Of a stretch of 64,000 nucleotides of DNA, positions 54,593-63,643 are shown in pieces; positions within the stretch are counted from its first letter, which is position 1, and each line of letters opens with the position of its first letter. The translations under genes were made by a program, and so were the position numbers. Below the pieces are notes generated by a model. It was not told the origin of the DNA. It saw only the letters and a list, made by a program, of their open reading frames with translations, and ran no database searches. This DNA comes from an uncultured Psychroserpens sp. (GTDB taxonomy: Bacteria > Bacteroidota > Bacteroidia > Flavobacteriales > Flavobacteriaceae): the NCBI RefSeq assembly GCF_947500255.1, contig NZ_CANMRL010000002.1, forward strand, positions 496,001-560,000, read 5' to 3'.

Positions 54593-56275
54593 ATGGATAT
54601 GAAAAACGTCTTAAATCTAAGGATACTAATAGCCCTAGTACTATCCTTAACAATTGTTAGCTGTAGTAGAAACACTTCAAAGAACACTTCTAGAGCTACG
54701 GGATGGAAAATCAACGATAAAAATGGTGGTTTTCAGTATAATGACAAATTCGAAGAGCAAGAAACTGGTCCTGGATTAGTTTTTATTGAAGGTGGTACCT
54801 TTACCATGGGAAAAGTTCAAGATGATGTTATGCATGATTGGAACAATTCTCCAAACCAACAACACGTTCAGTCTTTTTATATGGATGAAAGTGAGGTAAC
54901 AAACAAAATGTATACTGAATACCTTGATTGGATAAAAAGAACTTATCCACCAGAAGAAGAAAATTATAGACTTATTTACGAAGGTGCACTTCCAGATACA
55001 CTAGTATGGAGAAACCGTTTAGGTTACGCCGAAATGATGACAGAAAACTATTTACGTCATCCAGGTTATGGAGAGTACCCAGTTGTAGGTGTTAGCTGGA
55101 TTCAAGCAGTTGAATTTGCTAGCTGGAGGACAGATAGAGTTGCAGAAATGGATTTACAAAACGCTGGATACCTTGAAAGAGATTCGCACTTAACGTCTTC
55201 TGCGGAGAGTAATTTTAATGTAGACACTTACATTAATGCTCCAACAAAAACATATGGTGGTAATGATTCAATCATTAACCCAGAAAAATCTAGACGTAGA
55301 GTACAAACTACAGCTGCTGGTGATACTATAAATACATATGCTCGTAGAGAGTCTGGTATTTTCTCACCTGATTACAGATTACCTACAGAGGCTGAATGGG
55401 AATATGCTGCATTAGGTTTAAGTGAATTAAGAAGTTATAATGTTTACAGAGGTCGTAAAAAATACCCTTGGGATGGACAATATACACGTTCTGGTAAAAG
55501 AAAAACCAGAGGTGATCAAATGGCCAATTTCAAACAAGGAAAAGGAGATTACGGTGGAATTGCTGGGTGGTCTGATGATGGTGCAGATATTACAGCGCAA
55601 GTAATGTCTTACCAACCTAACGACTATGGTTTATACGATATGGCTGGAAATGTTGCTGAATGGGTAGCTGATGTATACCGACCAATCGTTGATGATGAAT
55701 TTAACGACTTTAACTATACCAGAGGAAACGTATATTACAAGAATGCAATCAACGAAGATGGTACTGTTAAGATCATTACTCCTGAAGAGATTGTTTACGA
55801 TACATTAAGTAATGGTAGAATTGTTGCAAGAAACCTTCCAGGTGAAATTGCTTTAATACCAGTTGATGAAAATGAAACATACTTAAGAACTAACTTCGAT
55901 AAGAGTGACAACAGAAACTTTAGAGATGGTGATGTAAGATCTTCACGTCAATATGCTGATAATTTTGATGAAGAAGAAGGTGAAGGAGCAGATGATAATA
56001 ATACACGAAAAATGTATAATTCACCAAGACACAATGTTGAAAAAGATTCTACAGGCGCTATTATTAAAGAATATGATACGTCTAACGATAGAACATCATT
56101 AATTAATGATGAGGTTAGAGTTTACAAAGGTGGTTCTTGGAGAGATAGAGCTTACTGGATTGATCCTGCTCAACGTAGATATTTCCCACAAGATATGGCA
56201 ACCGACTATATCGGATTTAGATGTGCAATGTCTAGAGTTGGTTCTAAATCTCAAGGAAAGAAGAAAAGAAACTAA
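54593..56275 (+). CDS. gldJ: Gliding motility lipoprotein GldJ
   Basis: This is a 560-residue lipoprotein required for gliding and for stability of the T9SS motor. The signal peptide ends in lipobox IVSC, followed by SRNTSKNTSRATGWKINDKNGGFQ. The main domain is a formylglycine-generating-enzyme (SUMF1-like) fold: GLVFIEGGTFTMG, YMDESEVTNKMYTEYLDW, FRLPTEAEWEYAA-type RLPTEAEWEYAA, YGLYDMAGNVAEWVADVYRP, and VYKGGSWRDRAYWIDPAQRRYFPQ...IGFRCAM at the end. It is likely structural rather than enzymatic. The start could be Met1 or Met3 (MDMKN). It is divergent from porU-porV, as I recognise from other Flavobacteriaceae, and followed by murF after a terminator. Confidence 0.97.
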   Translation: MDMKNVLNLRILIALVLSLTIVSCSRNTSKNTSRATGWKINDKNGGFQYNDKFEEQETGPGLVFIEGGTFTMGKVQDDVMHDWNNSPNQQHVQSFYMDESEVTNKMYTEYLDWIKRTYPPEEENYRLIYEGALPDTLVWRNRLGYAEMMTENYLRHPGYGEYPVVGVSWIQAVEFASWRTDRVAEMDLQNAGYLERDSHLTSSAESNFNVDTYINAPTKTYGGNDSIINPEKSRRRVQTTAAGDTINTYARRESGIFSPDYRLPTEAEWEYAALGLSELRSYNVYRGRKKYPWDGQYTRSGKRKTRGDQMANFKQGKGDYGGIAGWSDDGADITAQVMSYQPNDYGLYDMAGNVAEWVADVYRPIVDDEFNDFNYTRGNVYYKNAINEDGTVKIITPEEIVYDTLSNGRIVARNLPGEIALIPVDENETYLRTNFDKSDNRNFRDGDVRSSRQYADNFDEEEGEGADDNNTRKMYNSPRHNVEKDSTGAIIKEYDTSNDRTSLINDEVRVYKGGSWRDRAYWIDPAQRRYFPQDMATDYIGFRCAMSRVGSKSQGKKKRN

Positions 56276-56297
56276 TTATTTTTTTTGATATAAAAAT

Positions 56298-56329
56298 AAA
56301 GTCCTAGTCGTAAAGATTAGGACTTTTTT
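56298..56329 (+). terminator. Terminator after gldJ
   Basis: AAAGTCCTA / TAGGACTTT, extended inward by three more pairs (one G-T), encloses a 5-base loop and is followed by T. It lies 22 bases after the gldJ stop and 15 bases before murF. Confidence 0.8.
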
Positions 56330-56343
56330 ATTACATTTATTTT

Positions 56344-57609
56344 ATGACAATAGACACTATCTATCAGCATTTTTTAAAGTGCAATACTGTTAGTACAGAC
56401 ACAAGGAAAATTACTAAAGACTGCATGTTTTTTGCTCTTAAAGGCGGCAATTTCAACGGTAACACCTTTGCTAAAAACGCTATAGAAAATGGAGCATTAT
56501 TTGCAGTTATTGACGAGGAAGAATTTCAATTTAGCAATCGGTATATATTAGTAGATGACGTTTTAAAGACATTACAGGATTTAGCAACCCTGCATAGAAA
56601 AACTTTAAACATTCCTATTATTTCTCTTACTGGAAGCAATGGTAAAACAACAACCAAAGAGCTTATTAATAGTGTCCTTTCAAAAAAATACCATACTACA
56701 GCAACGGTTGGAAACTTGAACAACCATATAGGCGTACCATTAACTTTGCTCTCTATGACAAATACAACTGAAATAGGCATAGTTGAAATGGGAGCAAATC
56801 ATCAAAAAGAAATTGAATTTCTTACAAATATTGCATTACCTGATTATGGTCTTATAACTAATTTTGGAAAAGCTCACCTCGAAGGTTTTGGTGGTATTCA
56901 AGGTGTGATTAAAGGGAAGTCTGAATTATATGATCATTTAAAAATGCATGGTAAAACTATTTTTGTAAATATAGATGACGCTTTACAAGTCAAACAAGTT
57001 GGAGACTATGAAAAAGTAGTACTATTTGGTTCAGATACCAAGTTACAGGAATCTCAGCCCTATGTGAACCTAAAATTTAAGAATCATATTATTAAAACAC
57101 ATCTCACAGGTGCTTACAATTATAATAATGTATCTGTAGCTATTGCCATAGGCCAGTATTTCAAAGTCTCAGATGAGCATATAGCAGCCGCTATTGAGCA
57201 CTATATCCCAAATAACAATCGATCACAGATTATTGAAAAAAATGGTCATCATATTATACTAGACGCTTATAATGCAAATCCGAGTAGTATGACTGCCGCT
57301 TTAAACAATTTCAATCAACTTGATGGTGTTAACAAAGTAGCTATTTTAGGTGATATGTTCGAATTAGGTAAAGATGCTAAAATTGAACATCAAACTATTG
57401 CTGATTATGCAAATCAACTAGGCTTAAAGCACGTCATCTTAGTTGGTGAAAATTTCTATGCTATAAATTCTAAAGCTGATAATACCTCGTATTTTAAATC
57501 ATTTGAAGCATTAAAAAACACCTTTAAAATGTTTCAGTTTAAAAGCAATATGTTTTTAATAAAAGGTTCAAGAGGCATGGCTTTAGAACGTATTTTAGAC
57601 CTGCTCTAA
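56344..57609 (+). CDS. murF: UDP-N-acetylmuramoyl-tripeptide--D-alanyl-D-alanine ligase
   Basis: This is a 421-residue Mur ligase that adds D-Ala-D-Ala to the peptidoglycan precursor in the cytoplasm. The N-terminal domain has STDTRKITKDCMFFALKGGNFNGN. The central ATPase has LTGSNGKTTTKELI (P-loop), VGNLNNHIGVPLTLL and GIVEMGANHQKEIEFLTNIA. The C-terminal domain has HIILDAYNANPSSMTAALNNF...VAILGDMFELGK. Length is slightly short of the E. coli enzyme (452), as is usual in Bacteroidetes. It follows gldJ in the same direction but behind a terminator. Confidence 0.97.
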   Translation: MTIDTIYQHFLKCNTVSTDTRKITKDCMFFALKGGNFNGNTFAKNAIENGALFAVIDEEEFQFSNRYILVDDVLKTLQDLATLHRKTLNIPIISLTGSNGKTTTKELINSVLSKKYHTTATVGNLNNHIGVPLTLLSMTNTTEIGIVEMGANHQKEIEFLTNIALPDYGLITNFGKAHLEGFGGIQGVIKGKSELYDHLKMHGKTIFVNIDDALQVKQVGDYEKVVLFGSDTKLQESQPYVNLKFKNHIIKTHLTGAYNYNNVSVAIAIGQYFKVSDEHIAAAIEHYIPNNNRSQIIEKNGHHIILDAYNANPSSMTAALNNFNQLDGVNKVAILGDMFELGKDAKIEHQTIADYANQLGLKHVILVGENFYAINSKADNTSYFKSFEALKNTFKMFQFKSNMFLIKGSRGMALERILDLL

Positions 57610-57655
57610 AGACGTAAGGTCTAGGCTTGATCACATATTTAATTTATAAAACAAA

Positions 57656-57681
57656 AAAATCCACACTTGCGTGTGGATTTT
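57656..57681. terminator. Bidirectional terminator beyond murF (part of duplicated tRNA scar)
   Basis: AAAATCCACAC-TTGC-GTGTGGATTTT is a perfect hairpin with a T-run on the minus strand and T4 on the plus strand. It is the same design as the tRNA terminator at 57817-57842 and is followed by the same tRNA-end sequence, so it belongs to the duplicated unit. Confidence 0.8.
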
Positions 57682-57707
57682 CTGCGTGTTGTGGGCGCGA
57701 AGGGATT
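57674..57707. repeat. 34-base direct repeat, copy 1: orphan tRNA-Val 3' end
   Basis: This is identical to 57836-57869. It contains the last 15 bases of the tRNA-Val gene (acceptor 3' strand, part of the T stem, and discriminator) plus the trailer up to the terminator arm, but the tRNA body is missing: at 57708 the sequence diverges into unrelated DNA. It is a pseudo-tRNA remnant or attachment-site-like scar. Confidence 0.75.
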
Positions 57708-57816
57708 GTATATACCTTATGCTTCCCCTTTTGCAAATAGAAAATCTAAATGCAAGTGCATTTCTTTTTTTATTTCTACAAACATTCAAATTTTGAATTT
57801 GAGTTTATTGAAATAA

Positions 57817-57842
57817 AAAAATCCATACTTTCGTATGGATTT
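57817..57842 (-). terminator. Terminator of tRNA-Val
   Basis: AAAATCCATAC-TTTC-GTATGGATTTT forms a perfect 11-bp stem with a 4-base loop. On the minus strand it is followed by a run of T. It begins 11 bases past the 3' end of the tRNA gene. Confidence 0.8.
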
Positions 57843-57853
57843 TCTGCGTGTTG

Positions 57854-57928
57854 TGGGCGCGAAGGGATTCGAACCCCTGACCCCTTGGGTGTAAACCAAG
57901 TGCTCTGAACCAACTGAGCTACGCGCCC
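57854..57928 (-). tRNA. trnV: tRNA-Val (anticodon TAC)
   Basis: This is a 75-base gene including the discriminator A. The acceptor GGGCGCG pairs with CGCGCCC. The D arm is GCTC...GAGC. The anticodon stem CTTGG/CCAAG encloses TTTACAC with anticodon TAC, and the T loop is TTCGAAT. CCA is not encoded. It is read on the minus strand; a terminator follows and a promoter lies just upstream. Confidence 0.97.
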
Positions 57929-57942
57929 TAAATATTGGACTG

Positions 57943-57971
57943 CAAATATAGTCTAGATTTTTAATTACCAA
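57943..57971 (-). promoter_or_regulatory. Promoter of tRNA-Val
   Basis: On the minus strand, TTG (57971-57969), an 18-base spacer and TATATTTG (57950-57943) match TTG-N18-TAnnTTTG. The -7 element ends 14 bases before the mature tRNA 5' end. Confidence 0.65.
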
Positions 57972-58087
57972 AAGCTTTTTTGAAAAAAAATGAAATAATT
58001 TTTTTAAGCAATTAAATACCAAAAAAATAGTCTTAATAATACTGTTCTAATTTATTTTGATATTTTTAAGTCTTATAAAAATTCAAT

Positions 58088-59596
58088 TTGAAATACATCT
58101 CATTTATTGACCAATTAGATATTGATATTGAGGCATTATCTCATATCGATTCTAATGGAATTATTAAACTTCAAAAGCAGCTTAAAGCAAAAGCTATGCT
58201 TGGCGATGCCAATAATTTAGGTGAAGTTGCTAATCTTATTGAAAAGTTGAAAGATGAAAGTATTAGACAACATCATATTTTTGTTGAAAAGCACATCTGG
58301 TTGAAACAACTTATTTCTGGAGATTATAAGTCCATCAAGCAAAGCGAAATTACTGTTGACAAATCTCTGATTAACAATTTAGACGACCTAAAGTATTTTC
58401 TCGCTCCTTTCTTAAAGGAAAATTTGAAAGTGTTTTTATCTGAATCACTCAGTAAAGGTAAATATGTACTTATGCTGAAAGTCCTCATTGAAAACCATCT
58501 CTTTTCTGAAGAAAACAATCAATTGGTAATTAATTTCTTTAAGGCACGACTTAATTATGCTGCCGTATATTTGAGAGAAAATCGTTTGAAAGACAAAGAG
58601 TACCCAATAAGTTTTATTACCAACAAAGTATTTATTAATTGTCTTAATGAATATCCCGATTGCTTTAATGAAGAAATACAAGAACTCAATTCGGAAGTTA
58701 TAGACGTGTATAATTCTAAACGTAGAAACATAGACAATAAACAATTTAGATTTACTGCAAAAGCCATGGTAGCTTTTTCTATACTGGACACTTCAAATAT
58801 ATTTCTAGAAGAAACCTTAAAATCTAATGCCAGTATTGCTAGAGAATATACGTATCCTTCGAGGTCAAGCCGAAAAACTGGATCTGGATATGGAGCTTGG
58901 AGTGTATTTGTAATTATTATGATTGTGCTTAGAATTATTTTTTGGGTAGCTAGAGATAGTAATCGTCCTACTATTAGTAGTTATCCATCCTCCAATAGTG
59001 GTATTAGTTGGATGTCTGATCTAGGTAAAAATAATATTATTGAATTAAATAATATCTTATCGGTATATCCTAGAATAAGTAAGAACAAGCCTACGGTACC
59101 TTTATATCAAAAACTCTATGATAATCCTTATCACCCTAAGTTCCATAAGTTTTACCCTCCAAAGTCTGAAGGAGATATTTCAAAATTTGACACTTATGTT
59201 ACCAATAAAACCGATAAAGATCTCATTATGTTCATGCTATACAAGAATAATGACAAGTCTATTTATATTCCAAAGGGAGAACAAGCACCATTACAAATTA
59301 GTGCTCGAGATACTATAGTATTCTATTCTGGAAACGACTTTGTGAATTTTTCAAAGTCATCGCGATTTTTTAAATCTGATGCGCATATGAGTAACCTTTT
59401 AATCATTGACAGCATTCAGTTTACTAAAGAACACTTTATAGATATCTTCCCTGAGAATACAAAAGTAACTCTGGCAGGTACTGAAGTTATTACACAAAAA
59501 GTAGATTCTATATATTCAAAAAACGTTTTCTATAAAAAGATTGGACTTCTCGCTGCGCGAAACAAAGCCTTTATGGATGCCATACGCTCTAACTAA
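58088..59596 (+). CDS. Membrane protein of unknown function, TTG start
   Basis: This is a 502-residue protein with a helical cytoplasmic N-terminal domain (1-260), ending in a Ser/Arg-rich linker (YPSRSSRKTGSGYG). One membrane helix (about 271-288, WSVFVIIMIVLRIIFWVA) is followed by a beta-rich C-terminal domain with DKDLIMFMLYKNNDKSIYIPKGEQAPLQISARDTIVFYSG. No family is recognised. The start is TTG (58088), as the first ATG in frame is 36 codons later, inside the helical domain. The 3' end overlaps the Hsp70-like gene by eight bases (convergent). A role with that chaperone is possible but rests only on position. Confidence 0.7.
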   Translation: MKYISFIDQLDIDIEALSHIDSNGIIKLQKQLKAKAMLGDANNLGEVANLIEKLKDESIRQHHIFVEKHIWLKQLISGDYKSIKQSEITVDKSLINNLDDLKYFLAPFLKENLKVFLSESLSKGKYVLMLKVLIENHLFSEENNQLVINFFKARLNYAAVYLRENRLKDKEYPISFITNKVFINCLNEYPDCFNEEIQELNSEVIDVYNSKRRNIDNKQFRFTAKAMVAFSILDTSNIFLEETLKSNASIAREYTYPSRSSRKTGSGYGAWSVFVIIMIVLRIIFWVARDSNRPTISSYPSSNSGISWMSDLGKNNIIELNNILSVYPRISKNKPTVPLYQKLYDNPYHPKFHKFYPPKSEGDISKFDTYVTNKTDKDLIMFMLYKNNDKSIYIPKGEQAPLQISARDTIVFYSGNDFVNFSKSSRFFKSDAHMSNLLIIDSIQFTKEHFIDIFPENTKVTLAGTEVITQKVDSIYSKNVFYKKIGLLAARNKAFMDAIRSN

Positions 59597-62081
59597 GCCC
59601 TGTTCTACTATCATCTTTGAAGTTTTTCTGCTTTTCCTTTTCATAATCTGGTAGTAAAGCAGACAACCCATATACGATGTGACGCAAGGATTTGTAATCC
59701 TGTTTTTCCATAGCTTGGTCACCTTGCTTGAATAGTCGATCTGCTTTCCGTTGATTAGAAAAATCTGTGCAAAATTTAAGATTCAAGAAATACGAAATAA
59801 AGTTTTCATCACTTGATTGAACAATGGCATCATATAACTCATCTAATTCTTTGATTTTTGATCGGATTAAATATTTATTTCCTGAATTGATAACTTCTCG
59901 TTCATTTTTTATAATTCGAGCATATTTTTCTTGGAAACGCTCATTCTCTTCTTTGTTTAAATGGTATTCCAAGCTTGACTTTGTATCTCTGTACTCTTCA
60001 ATTTCATTGGCAATAACCTTATTACGAGTTAAATCGTCAAAATCCTGAATGAGTTTTCTCTTTTTATCATCAAGCTGAAATTTAGTATCAGAAACATCAT
60101 TGTCATCTATTAACGACGCAGCAATTTGTGTTTCAATTAACCCTACCCTTATTGTTTCTAACTGTTGAGAATACTCAAAATTCTCATCAGAATTATTAGA
60201 TTTTATTAAGTCTTCGACGTCACCTAAAACTGTATTTATTTCCATATTGATCTTACCAATACTTATGGCTCTTTCAGACTCACTAAACACATTTTTAAAT
60301 TCTTGATCACAAGACTGCAAAAACACGTTAATCTTCAAATCACGGGATTCTGTCACTTCAATCTCTATTTCAATATCTGTTCCTTTAATCAAATCTTCTT
60401 CAAGATCTTTCCCAGATATTTCTATGTAACCAATACTTAAACCCGAACTTGGTAATCCTTTAGACTTTCCTTCAATAATATTAATAATCAAATTTGATTT
60501 TGATTGTTGTAATATCGTTTTAGATGCTGTTTTATATATTTTCTTTTTGAGTGGTAAAATACTACCCTTAGCAAATACCTTTTCGAGTCGTGTTGCAGAA
60601 GCATCTAAATCATCAACTTCCATACAGATATCATTAGGCAAAGGTTGCCCCTGAACATTATAGCTTCCTTGGTTTATGGCCACAGAATCTAGTGTCTTAA
60701 TAACATCAAGAGCTGAATTTAACAGCTGAATTTTAAATTGATTTAATCTTCCCTCAAGTAACGGAACAAACTCAGAAAAACCGCCATCTTCAATAGTCTT
60801 AACTCCAGAATCGTAACCACCATCTTTTCTCATAATCCTGAAACTATTTGCTACATCAGAATTGATCTTTCCGGTAATAAGTTCTTCTAAATCTCTAGTA
60901 TTTTGCTCATAAAAGAGTCTTACATCTGGCTCGTTGTCTTCAATAATTTCTTTTTCAATTTCAACTTCAGATACTGAAGCTGGTTTTGAACCTGCATAGT
61001 AGGCAGCACCATGAACTACTGCTGATGTTGGGTCTATACTAGAGTTTACTTCAACACCAATAGCTTCTGCTATTCGCTTTTTTATTAATGGCACATATGT
61101 ACTACCGCCAATTAATATCACGCGCTCTATTTGAGAGTTTAACAATTGATTATTTTTTATAACATCTTGAATAAATGTTATTGTTTGTTCAACTTTTGGG
61201 GAAATTAAACCTTCAAATTGCTCACGCTTTATAACAAACTGATCATAGAAATTATCATCATTAATATCGATGTCAAGTTCAATTTCGGTTTCTTCGTAAT
61301 GCGACAGTTCTTTTTTTGCTTCCTCAGCAATTTTAAGCAATTCAAAATAGAGACCTTTATAACTAGTTTCTTTAGATTTAAGGTCTCGCCATAGGTTTGT
61401 AAGCCCTAGTTTGTCTTCAATAAATGGAACAATGATATGCTCAACTATAAGATTATCAAAATCTGCACCTCCAAGATAATTATCACCAAGGTTATCAGTA
61501 ACCTTTAGTTCTCTATCATTAACCTCAACTAAGGCGACATCAAATGTTCCACCTCCAAAATCGTAAACAATCCAGTTTTGTTTATTGGTTACTTCAATGG
61601 CTGATGTATTAGCAAATGCAAGACATGCTGCAATAGGCTCCTGTAATAAGACGACTTCTTTAAAACCTGCCATATATCCTGCTTTTTTTGTAGCATTGGA
61701 TTGTATTGTATCAAATGATGCGGGAATTGTGATGACCACAGAATTGAGTGTGTCTTTGTCGTTTACAAAATTTTTGAGCTCTTTCAGTATTAATGAGGAT
61801 AACTCTATAGGAGACATCTCTTTGTTGATTGAAGGCACAAAATAAGTGTCTTGTGTTCCCATTTTTCGTTTAAAGAGCATACAAATATTCTCGGCATCTT
61901 TCTCTAAATAATCAAGTGCTTTATCGCCAATAACGGTTCTATTTCCGCGAAAAGCTATACATGATGGTAAGGTTTGTTTTAATCCTAAGGGATTATTATA
62001 AATCTTGATATTTCCATCATCATATTTAGCAATGAGGCTGTTAGTTGTCCCTAAATCTATAGCAAAGTTTATTGTTTTCAT
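59589..62081 (-). CDS. Divergent Hsp70 (DnaK-like) chaperone
   Basis: This is an 830-residue Hsp70-like protein, about 200 residues longer than DnaK. The nucleotide-binding domain (1-385) is well conserved, with AIDLGTTNSLIAKYDDG, SFDTIQSNATKKAGYMAGF, VLLQEPIAACLAF, VYDFGGGTFDVALVEV and VILIGGSTYVPLIKKRIAEAI. The following part (about 400-830) departs from DnaK: the substrate-binding beta domain is replaced by other beta segments and a long charged coiled-coil. There is no EEVD-like or DnaK-type acidic tail. It is thus not the housekeeping DnaK. It lies six bases after a GrpE-like gene, pointing to a dedicated two-part chaperone system. Clients are unknown. Confidence 0.88.
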   Translation of the reverse strand: MKTINFAIDLGTTNSLIAKYDDGNIKIYNNPLGLKQTLPSCIAFRGNRTVIGDKALDYLEKDAENICMLFKRKMGTQDTYFVPSINKEMSPIELSSLILKELKNFVNDKDTLNSVVITIPASFDTIQSNATKKAGYMAGFKEVVLLQEPIAACLAFANTSAIEVTNKQNWIVYDFGGGTFDVALVEVNDRELKVTDNLGDNYLGGADFDNLIVEHIIVPFIEDKLGLTNLWRDLKSKETSYKGLYFELLKIAEEAKKELSHYEETEIELDIDINDDNFYDQFVIKREQFEGLISPKVEQTITFIQDVIKNNQLLNSQIERVILIGGSTYVPLIKKRIAEAIGVEVNSSIDPTSAVVHGAAYYAGSKPASVSEVEIEKEIIEDNEPDVRLFYEQNTRDLEELITGKINSDVANSFRIMRKDGGYDSGVKTIEDGGFSEFVPLLEGRLNQFKIQLLNSALDVIKTLDSVAINQGSYNVQGQPLPNDICMEVDDLDASATRLEKVFAKGSILPLKKKIYKTASKTILQQSKSNLIINIIEGKSKGLPSSGLSIGYIEISGKDLEEDLIKGTDIEIEIEVTESRDLKINVFLQSCDQEFKNVFSESERAISIGKINMEINTVLGDVEDLIKSNNSDENFEYSQQLETIRVGLIETQIAASLIDDNDVSDTKFQLDDKKRKLIQDFDDLTRNKVIANEIEEYRDTKSSLEYHLNKEENERFQEKYARIIKNEREVINSGNKYLIRSKIKELDELYDAIVQSSDENFISYFLNLKFCTDFSNQRKADRLFKQGDQAMEKQDYKSLRHIVYGLSALLPDYEKEKQKNFKDDSRTGLS

Positions 62082-62087
62082 TCGAGG

Positions 62088-62381
62088 CTATTCTACAATT
62101 ACGATTCCTTTTTGAAGCAGTATAGTTTCATTATTCTCAACTTGGTAAATTACAGGTTTTAACACTTTAGTAATTTTAGAGTGTCTATTTAAATCTCCTA
62201 ATATATTTGCATCAACATCTGTCATTTCATTGCGGTAAGATTTCCCAATTGGGTTAACAATTTGAAATCCCATAGTTTCAAACTCGTGATAAATACGATC
62301 CAAATATCGATTTGCACTCTCATTACTGTCCTTTTTCATTTTTAAATCTAGTGCAAATATTTGATTAATAATTTCTGTCAT
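62088..62381 (-). CDS. GrpE-like nucleotide exchange factor (minimal)
   Basis: This is a 97-residue protein. I start it at the Met of MTEIINQIFALDLKMKKDS (62381); the frame is open 11 codons further up without good support. The C-terminal half matches the GrpE beta domain pattern: FETMGFQIVNPIGKSYRNEMTDVDANIL (compare GxxxIxPxGxxFDPxxHEAV) and KPVIYQVENNETILLQKGIVIVE (compare the final GYxxxGKVLRPAxVxV). The long N-terminal helix of true GrpE is reduced to about 30 residues. It lies six bases before the Hsp70-like gene and so is likely that protein's exchange factor. This identification is by pattern and position. Confidence 0.72.
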   Translation of the reverse strand: MTEIINQIFALDLKMKKDSNESANRYLDRIYHEFETMGFQIVNPIGKSYRNEMTDVDANILGDLNRHSKITKVLKPVIYQVENNETILLQKGIVIVE

Positions 62382-62425
62382 TTTAAAAAATTGAATTGAA
62401 TTTGAAAGATACAATTTTTTACAGT

Positions 62426-63643
62426 TTATACGACTTCAGCCACAACAAATGTACTGCCGCCAACATATATAATATCTTCCATTGATGCTGCTCTTTTTGC
62501 AGCATTCAAGGCATCCATTACATTTGGATAGGTGTGTCCATTATACCCTTTTGTTACAAAATAAGATTGCAAAATTTCGGCCTCAAGACCACGAAATACA
62601 TTTGGTTTGCAAAAATAGTAGATGGCATTCTTGGGAAGTATTGATATAATCGTATCTAAATTTTTATCGCTTACCACTCCAAAAACGATGTGCAATTTAT
62701 TATAGCGTTCTTCTTTTAGTTGATTGATGACATAAGATAATCCTTCTTTATTATGAGCCGTATCACAAATAATTTTTGGGCGGTTTTGTAATAGTTGCCA
62801 ACGACCATTAAGGCCTGTATTTTTAACTACATTTTGCAATCCGTTTTTTATATGCTGATCTAAAACTTGAAACTTTTTTTTATTGAGCAATACTAGTGTC
62901 TTTAGTGTTGTTTTAATATTATGTTTTTGATAATTTCCTTTAAGATCACTTTTATATAATGGTAAGTTACATTGATCTGCAAAATAAATTTCAGAGTTGT
63001 TTTGAGTTGCAACATTTAAAAATACGTTCTCTGTCTCTATTTGTGTTTCACCAATAACAACAGGGATTTTTGGCTTAATAATGCCTGCTTTTTCTCGTGC
63101 AATAGCGTCATAAGTATCACCTAAAAACTGCATATGATCAAAGCCAATATTAGTAATAACGGAAATTTCTGGAGTAATTATATTGGTTGAATCCAATCGT
63201 CCACCAAGTCCAACTTCTATGACGGCAATATCTACTTTTTTCCTAGTAAAATAATCGAAGGCCATACCAACAGTCATTTCAAAAAAGGATAGTTTGTTAG
63301 ATTCAAAAAAGGAGAAGTTACGCTCAATAAAACCAATAACAAATTGCTTACTAATTTCTTTACCATTAATTTTTATACGTTCTCTAAAATCTTTTAAATG
63401 CGGTGAAGTATACAAGCCTACTTTATAACCAGCTTCTTGTAATATTGAGGCTAGCATATGACTCGTAGAACCTTTACCATTGGTACCAGCTACATGAATA
63501 CTTTTAAATTTGTGCTGTGGGTGATTTAAATGATCTGCAAGAAGTAACGTATTGGATAGATCTGTTTTATACGCTGATTTACCTTGATTTTGATACATAG
63601 GTAACTGCTTAAACATCCAGTTGACTGTATCGAGATAGTTCAT
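62426..63643 (-). CDS. folC: Bifunctional folylpolyglutamate / dihydrofolate synthase
   Basis: This is a 405-residue Mur-ligase-type enzyme that adds glutamate to folates. The ATP-binding loop is in SIHVAGTNGKGSTSHMLASILQEAG, with LYTSPHLKDFRERIKING, VDIAVIEVGLGGRLDSTNII, TNIGFDHMQFLGDTYDAIAREKAGIIKP and a C-terminal domain with RPKIICDTAHNKEGL, all as expected. Length is near the family mean. The ATG follows directly on the stop of the TonB-like gene with no spacer (TAAATG). The GrpE-like gene starts 44 bases after its stop. Confidence 0.96.
   Translation of the reverse strand: MNYLDTVNWMFKQLPMYQNQGKSAYKTDLSNTLLLADHLNHPQHKFKSIHVAGTNGKGSTSHMLASILQEAGYKVGLYTSPHLKDFRERIKINGKEISKQFVIGFIERNFSFFESNKLSFFEMTVGMAFDYFTRKKVDIAVIEVGLGGRLDSTNIITPEISVITNIGFDHMQFLGDTYDAIAREKAGIIKPKIPVVIGETQIETENVFLNVATQNNSEIYFADQCNLPLYKSDLKGNYQKHNIKTTLKTLVLLNKKKFQVLDQHIKNGLQNVVKNTGLNGRWQLLQNRPKIICDTAHNKEGLSYVINQLKEERYNKLHIVFGVVSDKNLDTIISILPKNAIYYFCKPNVFRGLEAEILQSYFVTKGYNGHTYPNVMDALNAAKRAASMEDIIYVGGSTFVVAEVV

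Noticed and set aside
57674-57707. Second tRNA-Val gene
   Set aside because: Only the last 15 bases of the tRNA are present; the anticodon, D arm and 5' acceptor strand are missing.
59589-62081. Housekeeping DnaK
   Set aside because: The chain is about 200 residues too long, lacks the DnaK substrate-binding domain and acidic tail, and is not next to dnaJ.
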